DNA of 64,000 nt from Nocardioides xinjiangensis (GCF_017916455.1 NZ_JAFMSY010000001.1:913977-977976), one strand, 5' to 3'; numbered from the stretch's first letter, positions 18,649-28,008 are shown. The notes: generated from the sequence alone by a model not told the origin. A program made the numbers and translations.

Positions 18649-18756
18649 GGTCACCTTTGCGACTGCGCGGAAAGCGGCAGATCCGGACATTCGCCGGTGG
18701 AGCCAGTCGCGTGTCCACGTCGCCGAACTGTCGTGATGGGGCGGCAGACTGACCGG

Positions 18757-19139
18757 GTGAGGTTCCTCGTGTTCTGTGTCGTCATCGCCGCTGCGACGGG
18801 GTTGCTCGGCGAGCGGTACCTAGTCGTCGGCGGACTGTGCTGCGCAGATCCGCGTGGTAGGCGTCGTGTACACGTCATACGGAATGACGAGCCGGGAGGC
18901 CGCTCGCCACGTAGAAGCGGACGAGGCAGAGTGTCATGACGTCGGAGCCGATGCCCAGGGCTCGGTGTTCGCAGACACCCCGCACCAGGTACACACATGG
19001 ACGTTCAAGGGCTTCTCGCCAGACGAGGTACTAGGTGTCAGGTACGGCAAGAACGGCTTCGGAGTCTTCGTGGCCGACACTGGTGGCACCCGACGACCGA
19101 GGGCGCATCTACACAGACCTCTCCGGCGACCAGTTCTGA
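18757..19139 (+). pseudogene. Decayed gene for a small membrane protein
   Basis: Three frames together read like one protein. GTG 18757 gives VRFLVFCVVIAAATGLL, a membrane helix. From about 18850 a second frame gives VVGVVYTSYGMTSREAARHV and then FVADTGG. From about 19085 a third frame gives DDRGRIYTDLSGDQF and a stop at 19137. The coding-like stretches join in order, but with an insertion-like break near 18820 and a frameshift near 19085-19095. I infer an inactivated gene of about 110 codons. The alternative is a separate 108-codon ORF starting at GTG 18854. The rest of 18530-19336 holds nothing I recognise. Confidence 0.4.
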
Positions 19140-19336
19140 CGCACGGATCTCGGCAGGTTCGTGCGCTCATCGCGGCATGAGCGGTCGCCTCGGAGGTGCT
19201 CGGACTGGCCGGCGGCTACGGTCAGTTAGGGAGTACCAGCACGGCAACCATCACGAGCCCAAGAACACCCAGCACCAAGGCGCCGCCCGTGCGTGGACGA
19301 GCGTATGCGTGAACCTGTGGCGGACCCCGCCGCGAC

Positions 19337-20527
19337 TCAGAAGTGATCGCGGATGTGGATCGGCCGCGGCGCAAGCACCCGGTCGAGGGCCTCGTCGTTC
19401 TCCATGCCGCCAGAGAGGTGCCCGGCCATCCGGAGGTTGGCGCAGGTCTGGGCGCCGGCCCAGGCCAGTGCGAGCCCGCCGGGTGTCAGGACGGGACCGT
19501 CGGCGATCGCGGCCGGCGTGCAGGTGGCCTTTCCCCGCTCGATCACCAGGCGCCAGGCCCCGTTGGTCGTCCCGAGGTGATCCCCGGAGACGGAGAACGT
19601 GACGTCGCCGTCCACCGGCCAGTCGCGGCCGGCGAACGCGCCGGGCAAGTCGTGCACGCGCAGCATGTACGGCTCGCGCTCCACGGCCTTCCAGTGCGAA
19701 GACGGGAGCGACAGCCGGGCCACGTCGTGGCCCGACGTACGCAGCCGCACCTGGCCGACCACGCTGCCGAACGAACCGAGGACGTGCCACAGGGCGCCGT
19801 AGGCGTCGCCGCTCAGTGCGAGCAGATCGACGACCTCAAGGGTCGCGGAGTCGCCGGTCTCCTGGCCGCGGTCCCAGCTCGCGAAGCCGATCACCTCGCC
19901 CGCGTCGTCGACCGCGAGCGTGACTCCGGTGAACGCGTCGATGAAGGCCTTGGCGTCGGCCGGGAACGACGGGCCGCGGCGCGTGAGCGGGCCGTTCTGC
20001 GCGGCCGCCCAAGCGTCGTACACCTCGCAGAGCGCGTCGAAGTCGGCGGGCGTCGCCCGGCGGGTGCGCACGCCGGACGGGGCAGTGATACGGGCCAGCG
20101 TTGCTGCGGGGACCTCGACCGTGTCGTAGGACGAGATCACCTCGTAGCCGAACTTGCGGTAGATCCCGGGAGCGGTGCAGAACAGCGTCGACACTGCTTC
20201 CCCGCGCTCCCGGAGGCCGTCGTCGAGGGCTGCCCGGAACAGTTCGTCGAGCATCTTCTCGCCCCGCCGCTCGGCGGTCACCACGACGCCTGCGATGCCT
20301 CCGGTGGGTACGGCGCTGCCGCCGAACCACGAGTGGTACTCACGGGTTGCCAGCCGCGCCACGAGGTGGTCGTCGTCGAACGTGCCGTACGCGTGGTACC
20401 CGGGCCGCGGGGGATCGTCGGCGCTCGGCGGCGTGGTGCCCGGCGGTAGGTCGCCGAACGCTTCGCGGATGAGCGCCATCGACTGGTCGAAGTCGTCCCG
20501 GGCGAGCGGTCGGGTGGTCAGGGGCAT
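19337..20527 (-). CDS. Eis-like GNAT N-acetyltransferase with SCP2-type domain
   Basis: The 396-residue protein has the three-part Eis layout. An N-terminal GNAT domain contains the acetyl-CoA loop in VVVTAERRGEKMLDELF and the APGIYRKFGYEV core. A second GNAT-like domain starts near SGVRTRRATPADFDAL. A C-terminal sterol-carrier-like domain follows (DVTFSVSGDHLGTTNGAWRL) and ends in a carboxylate-terminated IRDHF. In Eis the terminal carboxylate takes part in catalysis. Eis enzymes acetylate aminoglycosides and other amines at several positions; whether this one gives resistance is unknown. High G+C sets it apart from the island that begins just upstream of it. Confidence 0.85.
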   Translation of the reverse strand: MPLTTRPLARDDFDQSMALIREAFGDLPPGTTPPSADDPPRPGYHAYGTFDDDHLVARLATREYHSWFGGSAVPTGGIAGVVVTAERRGEKMLDELFRAALDDGLRERGEAVSTLFCTAPGIYRKFGYEVISSYDTVEVPAATLARITAPSGVRTRRATPADFDALCEVYDAWAAAQNGPLTRRGPSFPADAKAFIDAFTGVTLAVDDAGEVIGFASWDRGQETGDSATLEVVDLLALSGDAYGALWHVLGSFGSVVGQVRLRTSGHDVARLSLPSSHWKAVEREPYMLRVHDLPGAFAGRDWPVDGDVTFSVSGDHLGTTNGAWRLVIERGKATCTPAAIADGPVLTPGGLALAWAGAQTCANLRMAGHLSGGMENDEALDRVLAPRPIHIRDHF

Positions 20528-20644
20528 GGCCGCAGCCTAGGAGGCGTCGCGGTTGTTCGCGCGGCAGTCACGTCGGGGGCCTCCCTTGCTTCCCATTCGA
20601 CGTCCGCTCATCGGCATGTCCGGATGCTTGAGGTACGCCGTCCG

Positions 20645-20655
20645 GCGGCGGAATG
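20645..20655 (+). repeat. Dispersed intergenic motif GCGGCGGAATG, copy 2
   Basis: Exact copy of the 11-mer, lying in the gap between the Eis-like gene and the zinc-finger protein gene, 31 bp beyond the end of the latter. Confidence 0.5.
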
Positions 20656-20685
20656 ATGCATGCTTACGAGCCCATCGAAGCTGCC

Positions 20686-21126
20686 TCACCGCCGTTTGCC
20701 TAGGCTGGGCAGCCCACCGGACACCGTGCGAACGCTCTTTTTTCCCCGCGCCCTCCAAGCCTTGGCCACCTTCACACTGCTTCCGGGACACTTGCCGGTA
20801 CGAGAGTCATTGCGGTGAGTTCTTACGAGTCCGTTCGTTGTGATTGAGAACTCCCGCCCGCAAACTGGGCACTTCGCAAATCTGGTCGTGCCAACCGTTC
20901 GAACGCGAGCTACATCCGGGATCCGGGTCTCGCCTCTCGCCTTCGCCTTCCGGGCTCCTTGCGTCCCCTTGTTGACGTTGACACGCTCGCTCTTCCTAGT
21001 CGATGTCGCGAGCCGACGGCGCACTCCAGCGAGCAGTTCTCTTGCTCGTTTGAGGTCTCCGCCGTCAACGGCCTGCTGGATGGCGCGGCGCTCCGCCTCA
21101 GTGGCGCCACGGTCTTCCTGCTTCAC
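20686..21126 (-). CDS. Basic protein with a CxxC...H...C zinc-binding module
   Basis: From GTG 21126 the product is 146 residues; an ATG at 21264 would add 46 residues of poor coding character. The N-terminal half is a Glu/Arg-rich helix (EAERRAIQQAVDGGDLKRARELLAGVRRR). A Lys-rich linker follows, then CPVCGREFSITTNGLVRTHR with a further CPGS nearby, a metal-binding motif of a kind seen in actinophage and island proteins. It probably binds nucleic acid; its role is unknown. CAATAT lies six bases before the GTG, so a leaderless message is possible. G+C is lower than in the chromosomal flank. Confidence 0.6.
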   Translation of the reverse strand: MKQEDRGATEAERRAIQQAVDGGDLKRARELLAGVRRRLATSTRKSERVNVNKGTQGARKAKARGETRIPDVARVRTVGTTRFAKCPVCGREFSITTNGLVRTHRNDSRTGKCPGSSVKVAKAWRARGKKSVRTVSGGLPSLGKRR

Positions 21127-21246
21127 CCGTACATATTGACAGTGCGCCGGGGCATAGCCGACTTGGTCGCTGGGGTGTGATGAGCCTGCCCGCGCATACG
21201 CAATGTTCACCGGAGTAACAGGCTGCCCTCGTTGCCACACGACTAG

Positions 21247-21257
21247 GCGGCGGAGTG
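21247..21257 (+). repeat. Variant of dispersed motif (GCGGCGGAGTG)
   Basis: One-base variant of the 11-mer, within the long 5' option of the zinc-finger gene and close to the end of the frameshifted nuclease-like gene. It is followed by GACTGCACGC, similar to the GTCACGCACGC that follows the other variant at 27998. Confidence 0.35.
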
Positions 21258-21288
21258 ACTGCACGCGGTGTTGCTGACCCGCTGCGAG

Positions 21289-21992
21289 CTAAGCCTGGGA
21301 AGCCAGCGCAAGGATGGCGGTCAACTCGGGCACGCGCTCGCGCAGATCAATCAGCTCCACTTCTGAGCCGAAGCTCGACGTGAACTCGCTGATCGGAATA
21401 GTCAGCGAGCCGAACTGCTGAGTGAACCGCTTTCGAAGGAAGGCGGACGAACGGTTCAAACCCCAGTCGGCACTTGATCTGGTGGTACGTAGGAAGTGAA
21501 TCGGCTGCTGGCCTACCACGAACAGCTGTCGCTGCCTGCCCGAGTCGTCCAGCGCCAGATGCACCAGATCGGCGAACACTCCGCGCCTCCGCATCGCATC
21601 GGCGCCCTTCCGAATGGACACCTTGAACTCGGCCACGCGCCGATCAGTCTCGAGGTCGAACGGTCGGGTGGGATCGTTGCCAGCTGCGAGCGAGGGCCGA
21701 TTGGAAATCACCTCGCCGGGCTGAGGAGGTGGCGCAGAGACTGGGCGATCACGCATGCGTGAATGACGTCGTTAAGGCGTCCGATCGTGTTGCGAACCTG
21801 CACTGCGGCTGCGGCCACTTCGATTGTCAGACCGATCGACCCCACCCGCTCGTCGAGCTTCGAGAGATCGGCTCCTAGAAGGAGGTGCTCAGCTTCAGAG
21901 ACGCGCTGGGTCAGATCACCGGCGCCGAGAAAGTGAACCAGTCGGCCGATCGCGGCTGCCAAGTCGTCGTCGTGTGTTTCGGGCATCCTCAT
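21289..21992 (-). pseudogene. Nuclease-like gene interrupted by one frameshift
   Basis: ATG 21992 (or 21986) opens a frame that ends at 21708 after ACVIAQSLRHLLSPAR. The overlapping frame continues with QPGEVISNRPSLAAGNDP and runs to 21289. Adding one base near 21719-21728 would fuse them into one protein of about 233 residues. It would have a helical N-terminal half and a C-terminal half with DLETDRRVAEFKVSIRKGADAM, an E-F-K arrangement like a PD-(D/E)xK active site, then VHLALDDSGRQRQLFVVG. A decayed restriction-like nuclease is the simplest reading. A sequencing error or programmed frameshifting are the alternatives. Whether the product is active is unknown. Confidence 0.55.
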
Positions 21993-22083
21993 ATTGTGCG
22001 TCCAAGCCGTCTTGACCGTCGGGTAGACAGCGTGCGCTCCGACCGGCACGCGGCGCTATGACGCACGACTGTTGGACCGAGAC

Positions 22084-22905
22084 TTACCTCGCGCCCAAAG
22101 GTTCGCTCGCGAAGGCGGCATCGCACCATGCCTCAAACACCCGCCGGCGCTCGCGTGCATAGGCCGAGTCGTCTGATGGGTGAATGTGCTCATATGCAGC
22201 TGGGTAGGACCGGAGTTGAGGGGGCTTGGTGGCCGAGATGGACCAGGTCAACGTCGTCATGAAGATGTCCCCACTTCCAGTCCGGAAACCATGGATGGCC
22301 GGGACGTGTTGATACTCGTATGCAGCAATTTGAATGCGCCGCTCGGTGATCCGCTGCGCCTCGCTGTACTTGACGATCCTGGTCAACGTCTCGCGGCCTT
22401 CGCTTGCCCAACGCTGCGGACAAGATGGATTGACCGACGATGTAGTCGCAGCGAAGCGAAAGTCCCAACCGTCGAACTTGCCGTTGTCCAACCAGCGGCG
22501 CACAAGCGGCCAAGTGCTTGTCAGCGAGATGCCTACAACGTCCAGTCTCATCTCCTTGGTTGTGCGCGCTTCTTCCATGACCGCCTTTAGCGCGGTGAGA
22601 GCGTCGTCGTCGCTAGGGATGACCTTGGATCCGTGTTCAACGTCGTCTAAACGTCTGGTGATCTCGACGGTCTGCCACAACACGAGAGTCAAGATGATGG
22701 GCAAGATGACTCCGACGTTGAGCCACGACTGATTGACCCCGACGCTCGCCAACCACTCCTTCACAAGGGGCAGTTGCGTCGCCAGGTACAGGAGCACGAA
22801 GAAGACTGCAAAACGCACCTGCAAGTCCTGCCAGGCTGTCTTCAAGGGCTGCCATCGTGCTGCCCAGGTGGCCCACTTCCTCGGTCGGTCTCGTCGCGTA
22901 TTCAT
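22084..22905 (-). CDS. Membrane protein with cytoplasmic C-terminal domain, unknown function
   Basis: The 273-residue product has a basic N-terminus, two membrane helices at about 31-47 and 60-79 (FAVFFVLLYLATQLPLV and WLNVGVILPIILTLVLW), a short coiled segment (VEITRRLDDVEHG) and a C-terminal domain of about 170 residues. That domain contains ALTALKAVMEEARTTKEMRLDVVGISLTS, WLDNGKFDGWDFRFA and AIHGFRTGSGDIFMTTLTW. The last segment resembles the strand-turn of phospholipase-D-like or nucleotide-sensing domains, but no HxK motif is present. The gene is in the low-G+C island, next to the broken nuclease gene. Confidence 0.65.
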   Translation of the reverse strand: MNTRRDRPRKWATWAARWQPLKTAWQDLQVRFAVFFVLLYLATQLPLVKEWLASVGVNQSWLNVGVILPIILTLVLWQTVEITRRLDDVEHGSKVIPSDDDALTALKAVMEEARTTKEMRLDVVGISLTSTWPLVRRWLDNGKFDGWDFRFAATTSSVNPSCPQRWASEGRETLTRIVKYSEAQRITERRIQIAAYEYQHVPAIHGFRTGSGDIFMTTLTWSISATKPPQLRSYPAAYEHIHPSDDSAYARERRRVFEAWCDAAFASEPLGAR

Positions 22906-23084
22906 TTGAACCCTTCGGTCGGTTGATTTGCGAGCATCCTGCCGTCAGTCGTCGCACGTCGGGCCGAATTGGCCAACTGTCTCAGCAGCAGACCGCTGAA
23001 CGCCGATGCCAAAACGTAACCGAACGTAGGCACTGATCTTCAAAGCCCAGCATCTCCGTGACGTGCCCGGCTTAGCCTTCGCGC

Positions 23085-23327
23085 ATGGGGAAGATCGCTC
23101 GGGGACTCGTGGTCCTCGTGTTGCTTGGCAGCTGCTTCGGGGGCGACGGGGACGTTGACTCGAATGATTTCGACTCTGGCTACGGCGACACCTACGACGG
23201 CACCCGGCACGACGACGTCAACGGCAACCCCGTACCCGACGACTGCGAAGCCTGGGCGGAATCGGACAGTGATCCGTTCGCCGACGGTGATACATACGGC
23301 CAAGAACTCTGTGAGGCGTGGGACTAG
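23085..23327 (+). CDS. Small acidic lipoprotein
   Basis: Eighty residues: basic start MGKIARG, hydrophobic core and a lipobox LGSC with Cys17, followed by a strongly acidic Gly/Asp-rich mature part (DGDVDSNDFDSGYGDTYDG) with two more cysteines. It is probably anchored to the outer face of the membrane, where the Asp clusters could bind calcium. There are no close neighbours in the same unit. Confidence 0.55.
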   Translation: MGKIARGLVVLVLLGSCFGGDGDVDSNDFDSGYGDTYDGTRHDDVNGNPVPDDCEAWAESDSDPFADGDTYGQELCEAWD

Positions 23328-23454
23328 GCCTGATTGCCCTTCACCACGTCCCTTCAAGCGGCGCAATGACGCGCGGACCGGCCAGCCAAGGGCAACGCGG
23401 ACGCCAGTAGCTGGAAGTCCCGCAGTGCTGAGCGTGACCATGGATAGTGGGCGC

Positions 23455-24189
23455 ATGAGCGAAGAGGCGAGGCGCAAGCACATCGCGAGGTACGCCGGGG
23501 CGTCAGTTGGAGGGCTCCCCATAATTGGGCCCCTTGTCCAGGAACTGACTACGGATGCGATCGAAGTGGTCCTGGACGAACAGACACGTCTCCGATCCAC
23601 CGCGCTGCGGGCTGCCGAGCGATCGGCGGGAATGACTCGAGAGGAGATCAGCGACGCTCTCATGGCGTCCCCCAACCTTGTGCCACTGGTGTCGCGAGTG
23701 CTGTGGACGGCCGGCATGACCGGACATGACGAGATCCTGGAAATCCTTGGCGGAGTGCTCGGAAGCATCCTGCTGACACCCGACGACACTGAAGAGGCCG
23801 AGCTCATTTTGGCCGGCATTACCAACTTGAAGCGGATCCATCTTCAAGTGCTCCGCAAACTTGGCGAGCAACCAATGGCTCGTGTGAAGACGGAGCATTC
23901 GTACAGTCTGGTCGAAGAGTATGAGGCCGCTCTAACGGACGAGGGGGCGATGCCGAGCAGGACGCCAGATGCCCAAGGGTATGTGCTCCAAAGCGCGGAA
24001 ACATGGAATGCGGAGGCGTTGGCGTTCACAACTGGTCTGTCTTTGACTCGCACCCAGCTGGCTTTGGCGGGCTTGATGAACGCTGGATTTGCGCTATCGC
24101 CCCCCGTACTGAATGGCCCCGGCTATCTCGTCTCGCCAGCGGGCACCCTTGTCTGGGAGGCAATCCAGCGTTGGCAGGCCGAGTCCTAA
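23455..24189 (+). CDS. Hypothetical island protein
   Basis: From ATG 23455 (MSEEARRKHIARYAG) the product is 244 residues; ATG 23440 is the other possible start. An amphipathic segment GGLPIIGPLVQELTTDAIEVV is followed by helices rich in Leu and Glu (TREEISDALMASPNLVPLVSRVLW, DDTEEAELILAGITNLKRIH). The C-terminal 60 residues (GLSLTRTQLALAGLMNAGFALSP...GYLVSPAGTLVWEAI) read like a winged helix. I do not recognise the family. It lacks any partner gene in an operon. Confidence 0.55.
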   Translation: MSEEARRKHIARYAGASVGGLPIIGPLVQELTTDAIEVVLDEQTRLRSTALRAAERSAGMTREEISDALMASPNLVPLVSRVLWTAGMTGHDEILEILGGVLGSILLTPDDTEEAELILAGITNLKRIHLQVLRKLGEQPMARVKTEHSYSLVEEYEAALTDEGAMPSRTPDAQGYVLQSAETWNAEALAFTTGLSLTRTQLALAGLMNAGFALSPPVLNGPGYLVSPAGTLVWEAIQRWQAES

Positions 24190-24388
24190 GATCGTACCCA
24201 CCGAAGTTGACGCCCGAGATCGTTCTCCAGTTGAGAGCGACGCGCGGTCGACAGGCGGCGTCAAGACGCAAAGTCGTGGTGCCGCGTACCGTGTTAGGGC
24301 TCCGCTTGGCTTCGGCACGGAGCAGCCCGAGAAAAGGACTGCTTCCGCCCGCTCCTGCAGGATGATGCGGCGAAGGCCAATGATCGAG

Positions 24389-26377
24389 TCAGAGTCGGGG
24401 ATACCCCATGAGGTGGATCTCTTCACGGGTGCGGTGCCACAGGCCGGTTGCTTGGGACTGGGTAAATGTCCCGAGGGGACCGACGTTCGCAATGTAAACG
24501 TCGATATGCGCGGCGCCCCCATACTGGTAGTGACGTGGGAGTGACGCCCACTGGGCGTATTCGTGCGCTGCGACCAGTAGCGTGTCATTCGCGATCTGGA
24601 CTGGCACGGGGTTGAGAGTGGTGCTCTTGGTTGAGTCCCGCCACGCCTGGGTCAGGTGTTCGACTAAACGGTAGGGGTCGTACGCGTCCCAGCGTGTCGT
24701 CCAGGCGTCGAGCATTTGTCGATCGAGGACTTCCGAGTCCAGGATTAGAACCTGTTGGACATCGCGTTGTGTGATTGGCAGGTCCGGGCTCGTATTGAGG
24801 AAGTCCTGCGCGAAGTTTCTCAGCGCGCCGCTCGCTTGGGCCCAGGCGAGAAAGTCGTTCAATTCCTCCGGTGTCCACCACCGGGCCACTAGGTCCAGCA
24901 AGGGATCGCTGGCGCTGCCGCGTCGACGCCATTCGGCCAGTCCGATGTCGGGTCGGATCCAGCCCAGTCCCCACGTGAGCAGGTGGAAGAGTGGCGCCCA
25001 GAAGGCGAGCATCTCTTCGGCGGCTTGTTCTCGCTGCCCCGTTGCGGGGACGCGGTTGGCCGGGGCGGGCGGGATTCCCTTGGCGCCCGCTGCCCAGGCT
25101 TGGGGCAACCATCGGTCTCCCGCGTGGAGCGGTGGGCGCATGTCGACCAGGCGCAGGTGTGTCAACGGGCCGCCGGCGGCGGGCGTGTCGCTCTTTGCGG
25201 AGGGCAAGACGGGGTCGGGCTCGGCCGTCAAGAGGGTGATCCCTGCGTCCTTGTATGCGCGGGCGGGGTTCGGACGCACGGATGCGTAGCCGAGCCGCCT
25301 CAGTTCGGCGTCTTCTTCCTTGGTTACCCAGGTGATCCACATGTGTTGGTCGATGATGTCGAGAACTTCCTCCGGCGAGGTTGCCTTGCTGATCCTCGAC
25401 ACGAACCAGTTGATCGGGGTCATGTGTTCGTAGGTGAAGGTCTTATAGCCGTCGATCTTCTTCTGCGAGTGCCACGTCGCGTTGCGAAGATCCACGCCCA
25501 TCGATGATGCGATGGCGTTGGCGGTCTCGCTGATGCGAGGTGGCCGCGCAGCCGGCACGAGGATGTCGCACAACTTCCGCAGGTCGATGCTGATCGCTTC
25601 GCGCAGCCTCGATCGTTGGTGAGCGTTGAGGTCGAGTTCGTATAGGGCGTGGCACTTGTGGAGTAGTCCGGCCGCGAATGGTTCGACCAGGGAGGCGAAG
25701 TAGGCGGTCGGCATGTGCACCCCGCCTTCGACATCGTCAGGGATCAAAGCTGGACGTGTGGACTCCTTGTTTCGCGGCTGCGGCGGTGGGTCCATGGGCG
25801 GTGGTTCTGCCGGCGGAGGGCGATTCGAGGTCTCGCTATGAGGGCCGCGTCTGGCATCTTCTTGGTGGCGGGACTGGTCAGATTCGACTCTCTGACGGCC
25901 ACTGGCTGCTACCGCAGAGCGCAGCGGAGCCGAGTGCCATTCACCATCGTCGAGCCGCCACGTCTGATAAGCAGGACCGTCAGGGAGCGTGGTGGGTGGG
26001 GAGCTGGGTTCGAAGTCGAGGCCGGCGACAGTCAGGGTTTCTGAGTACGTGCGCGACGTCTGCTGGTACTCGCTCTGGATGCGTGCCTTGTCCTCGGGGG
26101 TGGCTTCTTCCGGGACAACCATGAACTCCAATGGAGTCGCGGGTTCGGCCCAACTGAGTTCACCATTCGGTGTGATCGCATGCACGCGCTCATTGGTCAT
26201 GCGGTGATTGGCCCGGAACAGGAGCGTGCCGTCGTCTTGCCATACGAATCGCACCGACCAACCGGCTGCGTGAAGTTGCCCGGCGACGCGACGTGCTACG
26301 GCCTCTTCCGGCAGAGTGAGTCCCCATCTGTCGAAGTAGTCGGCGAAACTGGCCTGCTGCGGGGTCATGAAACTCAT
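24389..26377 (-). CDS. Large hypothetical protein next to the integrase
   Basis: This 662-residue soluble protein has an N-terminal domain of about 120 residues (FADYFDRWGLTLPEEAVARRVAG, VRFVWQDDGTLLFRANHRMTNERV), a Pro-rich linker at 165-215, and a long helical domain from about 225 (YFASLVEPFAAGLLHKCHALYELD). The C-terminal part contains FLAWAQASGALRNFAQDF and a final beta segment with YGGAAHIDVYIANVGP. No nuclease or ATPase motif is visible. It lies 169 bp beyond the integrase end, on the same strand, so it may be cargo or an accessory gene of the mobile element. Confidence 0.6.
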   Translation of the reverse strand: MSFMTPQQASFADYFDRWGLTLPEEAVARRVAGQLHAAGWSVRFVWQDDGTLLFRANHRMTNERVHAITPNGELSWAEPATPLEFMVVPEEATPEDKARIQSEYQQTSRTYSETLTVAGLDFEPSSPPTTLPDGPAYQTWRLDDGEWHSAPLRSAVAASGRQRVESDQSRHQEDARRGPHSETSNRPPPAEPPPMDPPPQPRNKESTRPALIPDDVEGGVHMPTAYFASLVEPFAAGLLHKCHALYELDLNAHQRSRLREAISIDLRKLCDILVPAARPPRISETANAIASSMGVDLRNATWHSQKKIDGYKTFTYEHMTPINWFVSRISKATSPEEVLDIIDQHMWITWVTKEEDAELRRLGYASVRPNPARAYKDAGITLLTAEPDPVLPSAKSDTPAAGGPLTHLRLVDMRPPLHAGDRWLPQAWAAGAKGIPPAPANRVPATGQREQAAEEMLAFWAPLFHLLTWGLGWIRPDIGLAEWRRRGSASDPLLDLVARWWTPEELNDFLAWAQASGALRNFAQDFLNTSPDLPITQRDVQQVLILDSEVLDRQMLDAWTTRWDAYDPYRLVEHLTQAWRDSTKSTTLNPVPVQIANDTLLVAAHEYAQWASLPRHYQYGGAAHIDVYIANVGPLGTFTQSQATGLWHRTREEIHLMGYPRL

Positions 26378-26546
26378 TGTGGTCGACGGTCGGATATGGC
26401 GGGGAGCATCGATCGATTCACGTGTGGAGCTAGGAGAGCGTTGCCGACGTCAGTCCACGCACCGACATGGCAGTACGCGGGCGTGGTCATCACGGCCCCA
26501 ACGCCGGGGGGAGATTGAAGCGCCACGGCACCAAGTCCCGCTCCGC

Positions 26547-27452
26547 TCATACGCCCGCGACGTAGGCGGTGAGGAAGTGGACTCCGTGGCGGTCGAGGTT
26601 TCCGCGGGCGCGGTCGTAGTGCTCTGTGGTGCGTGGGTCGGAGTGCCTCGCGAGAATCTGAGCGTCGCGTAGTGGGACGCCGGCGTCGAGGGCGTTGGTG
26701 ATGGCTGCGTGGCGCAGCGAGTGTGGACTGATGTGTCGGGGGATGGCTGCTGCTTTCGCGATGCGGGCCACCATTCGGTAGGCATCTCGCCGGTCGATGG
26801 GGTTGCCCGACACGGGGCGCAGGATGAGCCGTCCCTCGGTACGGCTGCCGCGGCAGGCCTCGAGGACGCGCAGCACGGGCACGGTGATGGGCATGGTGGC
26901 TGGCTTGTCGCCCTTGCCGATGAGGTGCAGCACTCGATGTCCGCGGAGCGTTTCTGCATAGTCCTCGATCCGTACCGCGGCTGCCTCGGATGCTCGTAGG
27001 GCGTTGATGCCCAACAGGAAAGCCAGCGCTCCGTGATGGACGGTGAGAGTCTGCGCGACTTGGAGAAAGCGGATGAGCTCGAGGCGGTCCAGGCCTTGGG
27101 TGCGGGATTCGTCGCGGTGCACTCTTGGCAGGCGTGCGTAGACGGCCGGGTCGGACACGATGAGTCCGTCGATGTGGGCGTAACGGAAGTAGCCGCGGAC
27201 GGCGTGCATCGAGGTGACGATAGAGGACGCGATCAGGCCGGCTTGTCCGAGGTGTCGGATGTAGAGCTCGATGTGGGCTCGCCGGATCCCGACGAGCGGA
27301 TCGAGGGCGTTGGTCTCGCACCAGGCGAACCAGCGCCGCAGTTGGGAGGCGTACAACGTGTGGGTGTGCCCGGAGTAGCGGGCGAGGTACGAGACGGCCG
27401 CGAGCTGGGCTGGCGTCATCGCATCTGGCTGGAACGGCAGAAGGGTGTTCAT
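26547..27452 (-). CDS. Tyrosine recombinase/integrase
   Basis: The 301-residue protein from ATG 27452 has a SAM-like core-binding domain (1-105) and a catalytic domain with R153 (NALRASEAAAV), K180, H244 and R247 in HSLRHAA, H270 in ARHSDPRTTEHY, and nucleophile Y279. All catalytic residues are present, so it should be active. Size and the MTPAQLAAVSYLARYSGHT opening resemble XerC/D-like island integrases of actinobacteria. It is the only recombinase in the low-G+C region and is the likely agent that moved it. No tRNA or direct-repeat attachment site was found beside it. Confidence 0.9.
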   Translation of the reverse strand: MNTLLPFQPDAMTPAQLAAVSYLARYSGHTHTLYASQLRRWFAWCETNALDPLVGIRRAHIELYIRHLGQAGLIASSIVTSMHAVRGYFRYAHIDGLIVSDPAVYARLPRVHRDESRTQGLDRLELIRFLQVAQTLTVHHGALAFLLGINALRASEAAAVRIEDYAETLRGHRVLHLIGKGDKPATMPITVPVLRVLEACRGSRTEGRLILRPVSGNPIDRRDAYRMVARIAKAAAIPRHISPHSLRHAAITNALDAGVPLRDAQILARHSDPRTTEHYDRARGNLDRHGVHFLTAYVAGV

Positions 27453-27566
27453 CGGTGTCACCTGGCGGAGTCGGGCAAGCCCCGACCCGGTCCGCCGAAT
27501 GAGGACGAGGCACTTGCCTGACGCTACGCCCGTGCCGTTGCCCAAAGTCAGGTCACGACAGGCATC

Positions 27567-27577
27567 GCGGCGGAATG
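27567..27577 (+). repeat. Dispersed intergenic motif GCGGCGGAATG, copy 3
   Basis: Exact copy of the 11-mer between the integrase and the zinc-ribbon gene. It extends to GCGGCGGAATGGG, the same 13 bases as copy 1. Confidence 0.5.
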
Positions 27578-27610
27578 GGCGCGTCTCGTAGCCTCCTGGT
27601 TCCGCCGCGC

Positions 27611-27961
27611 CTAACTCTGCCCGTCCGGACCGACGTCCGTCGACTCCATCGGATCTGAGTGCCGGTAGCTGATCCAACTGCCCTTCGTGTACCGAGCCAG
27701 CCGATTGCATGGACCCTCCACAGCAAGCCCGCCATCCTCCAACTCTTCGACACTTGGGTTCACGCGCGCCAGATGGTCGAATCGGTGACAGTTAAGGCAG
27801 ATGACTCTCCCTCCTGCCCGCTGCTGCAGGTCGATGCTCCCGCACGCAGCGCACACCCACCAAGCGTCGTACGCCTCCTCAGCGCCGCCCTTCTTCGTCA
27901 CAAAGACAGTCACACGGTCATCCTTGCAGGCCTTGAGGATGTCCGCTGACGACCACGCCAA
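27611..27961 (-). CDS. Small zinc-ribbon protein
   Basis: A 116-residue product with CAACGSIDL and ICLNCHRF (C-x2-C ... C-x2-C), making a probable zinc ribbon in the centre. Before it lies a basic segment with VFVTKKGGAEEAYDAWWV. The gene sits between the integrase and a secreted protein in the island. I do not know the family. A DNA-binding or adaptor role is only a guess. Confidence 0.5.
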   Translation of the reverse strand: MAWSSADILKACKDDRVTVFVTKKGGAEEAYDAWWVCAACGSIDLQQRAGGRVICLNCHRFDHLARVNPSVEELEDGGLAVEGPCNRLARYTKGSWISYRHSDPMESTDVGPDGQS

Positions 27962-27997
27962 GCAGCCTCTGAGGGATCGATCTGCTGCCGGAGATAG

Positions 27998-28008
27998 GCG
28001 GCGGAGTC
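27998..28008 (+). repeat. Variant of dispersed motif (GCGGCGGAGTC)
   Basis: Variant of the 11-mer in the gap between the zinc-ribbon gene and the secreted-protein gene, followed by ACGCACGC. A related string (ACGGAGTGACGCACGC) occurs in the gap at about 29229. Confidence 0.35.

Noticed and set aside
27453..27610. Attachment site next to the integrase
   Set aside because: I looked for a tRNA end or a repeat matching the other island edge and found none that I could support.
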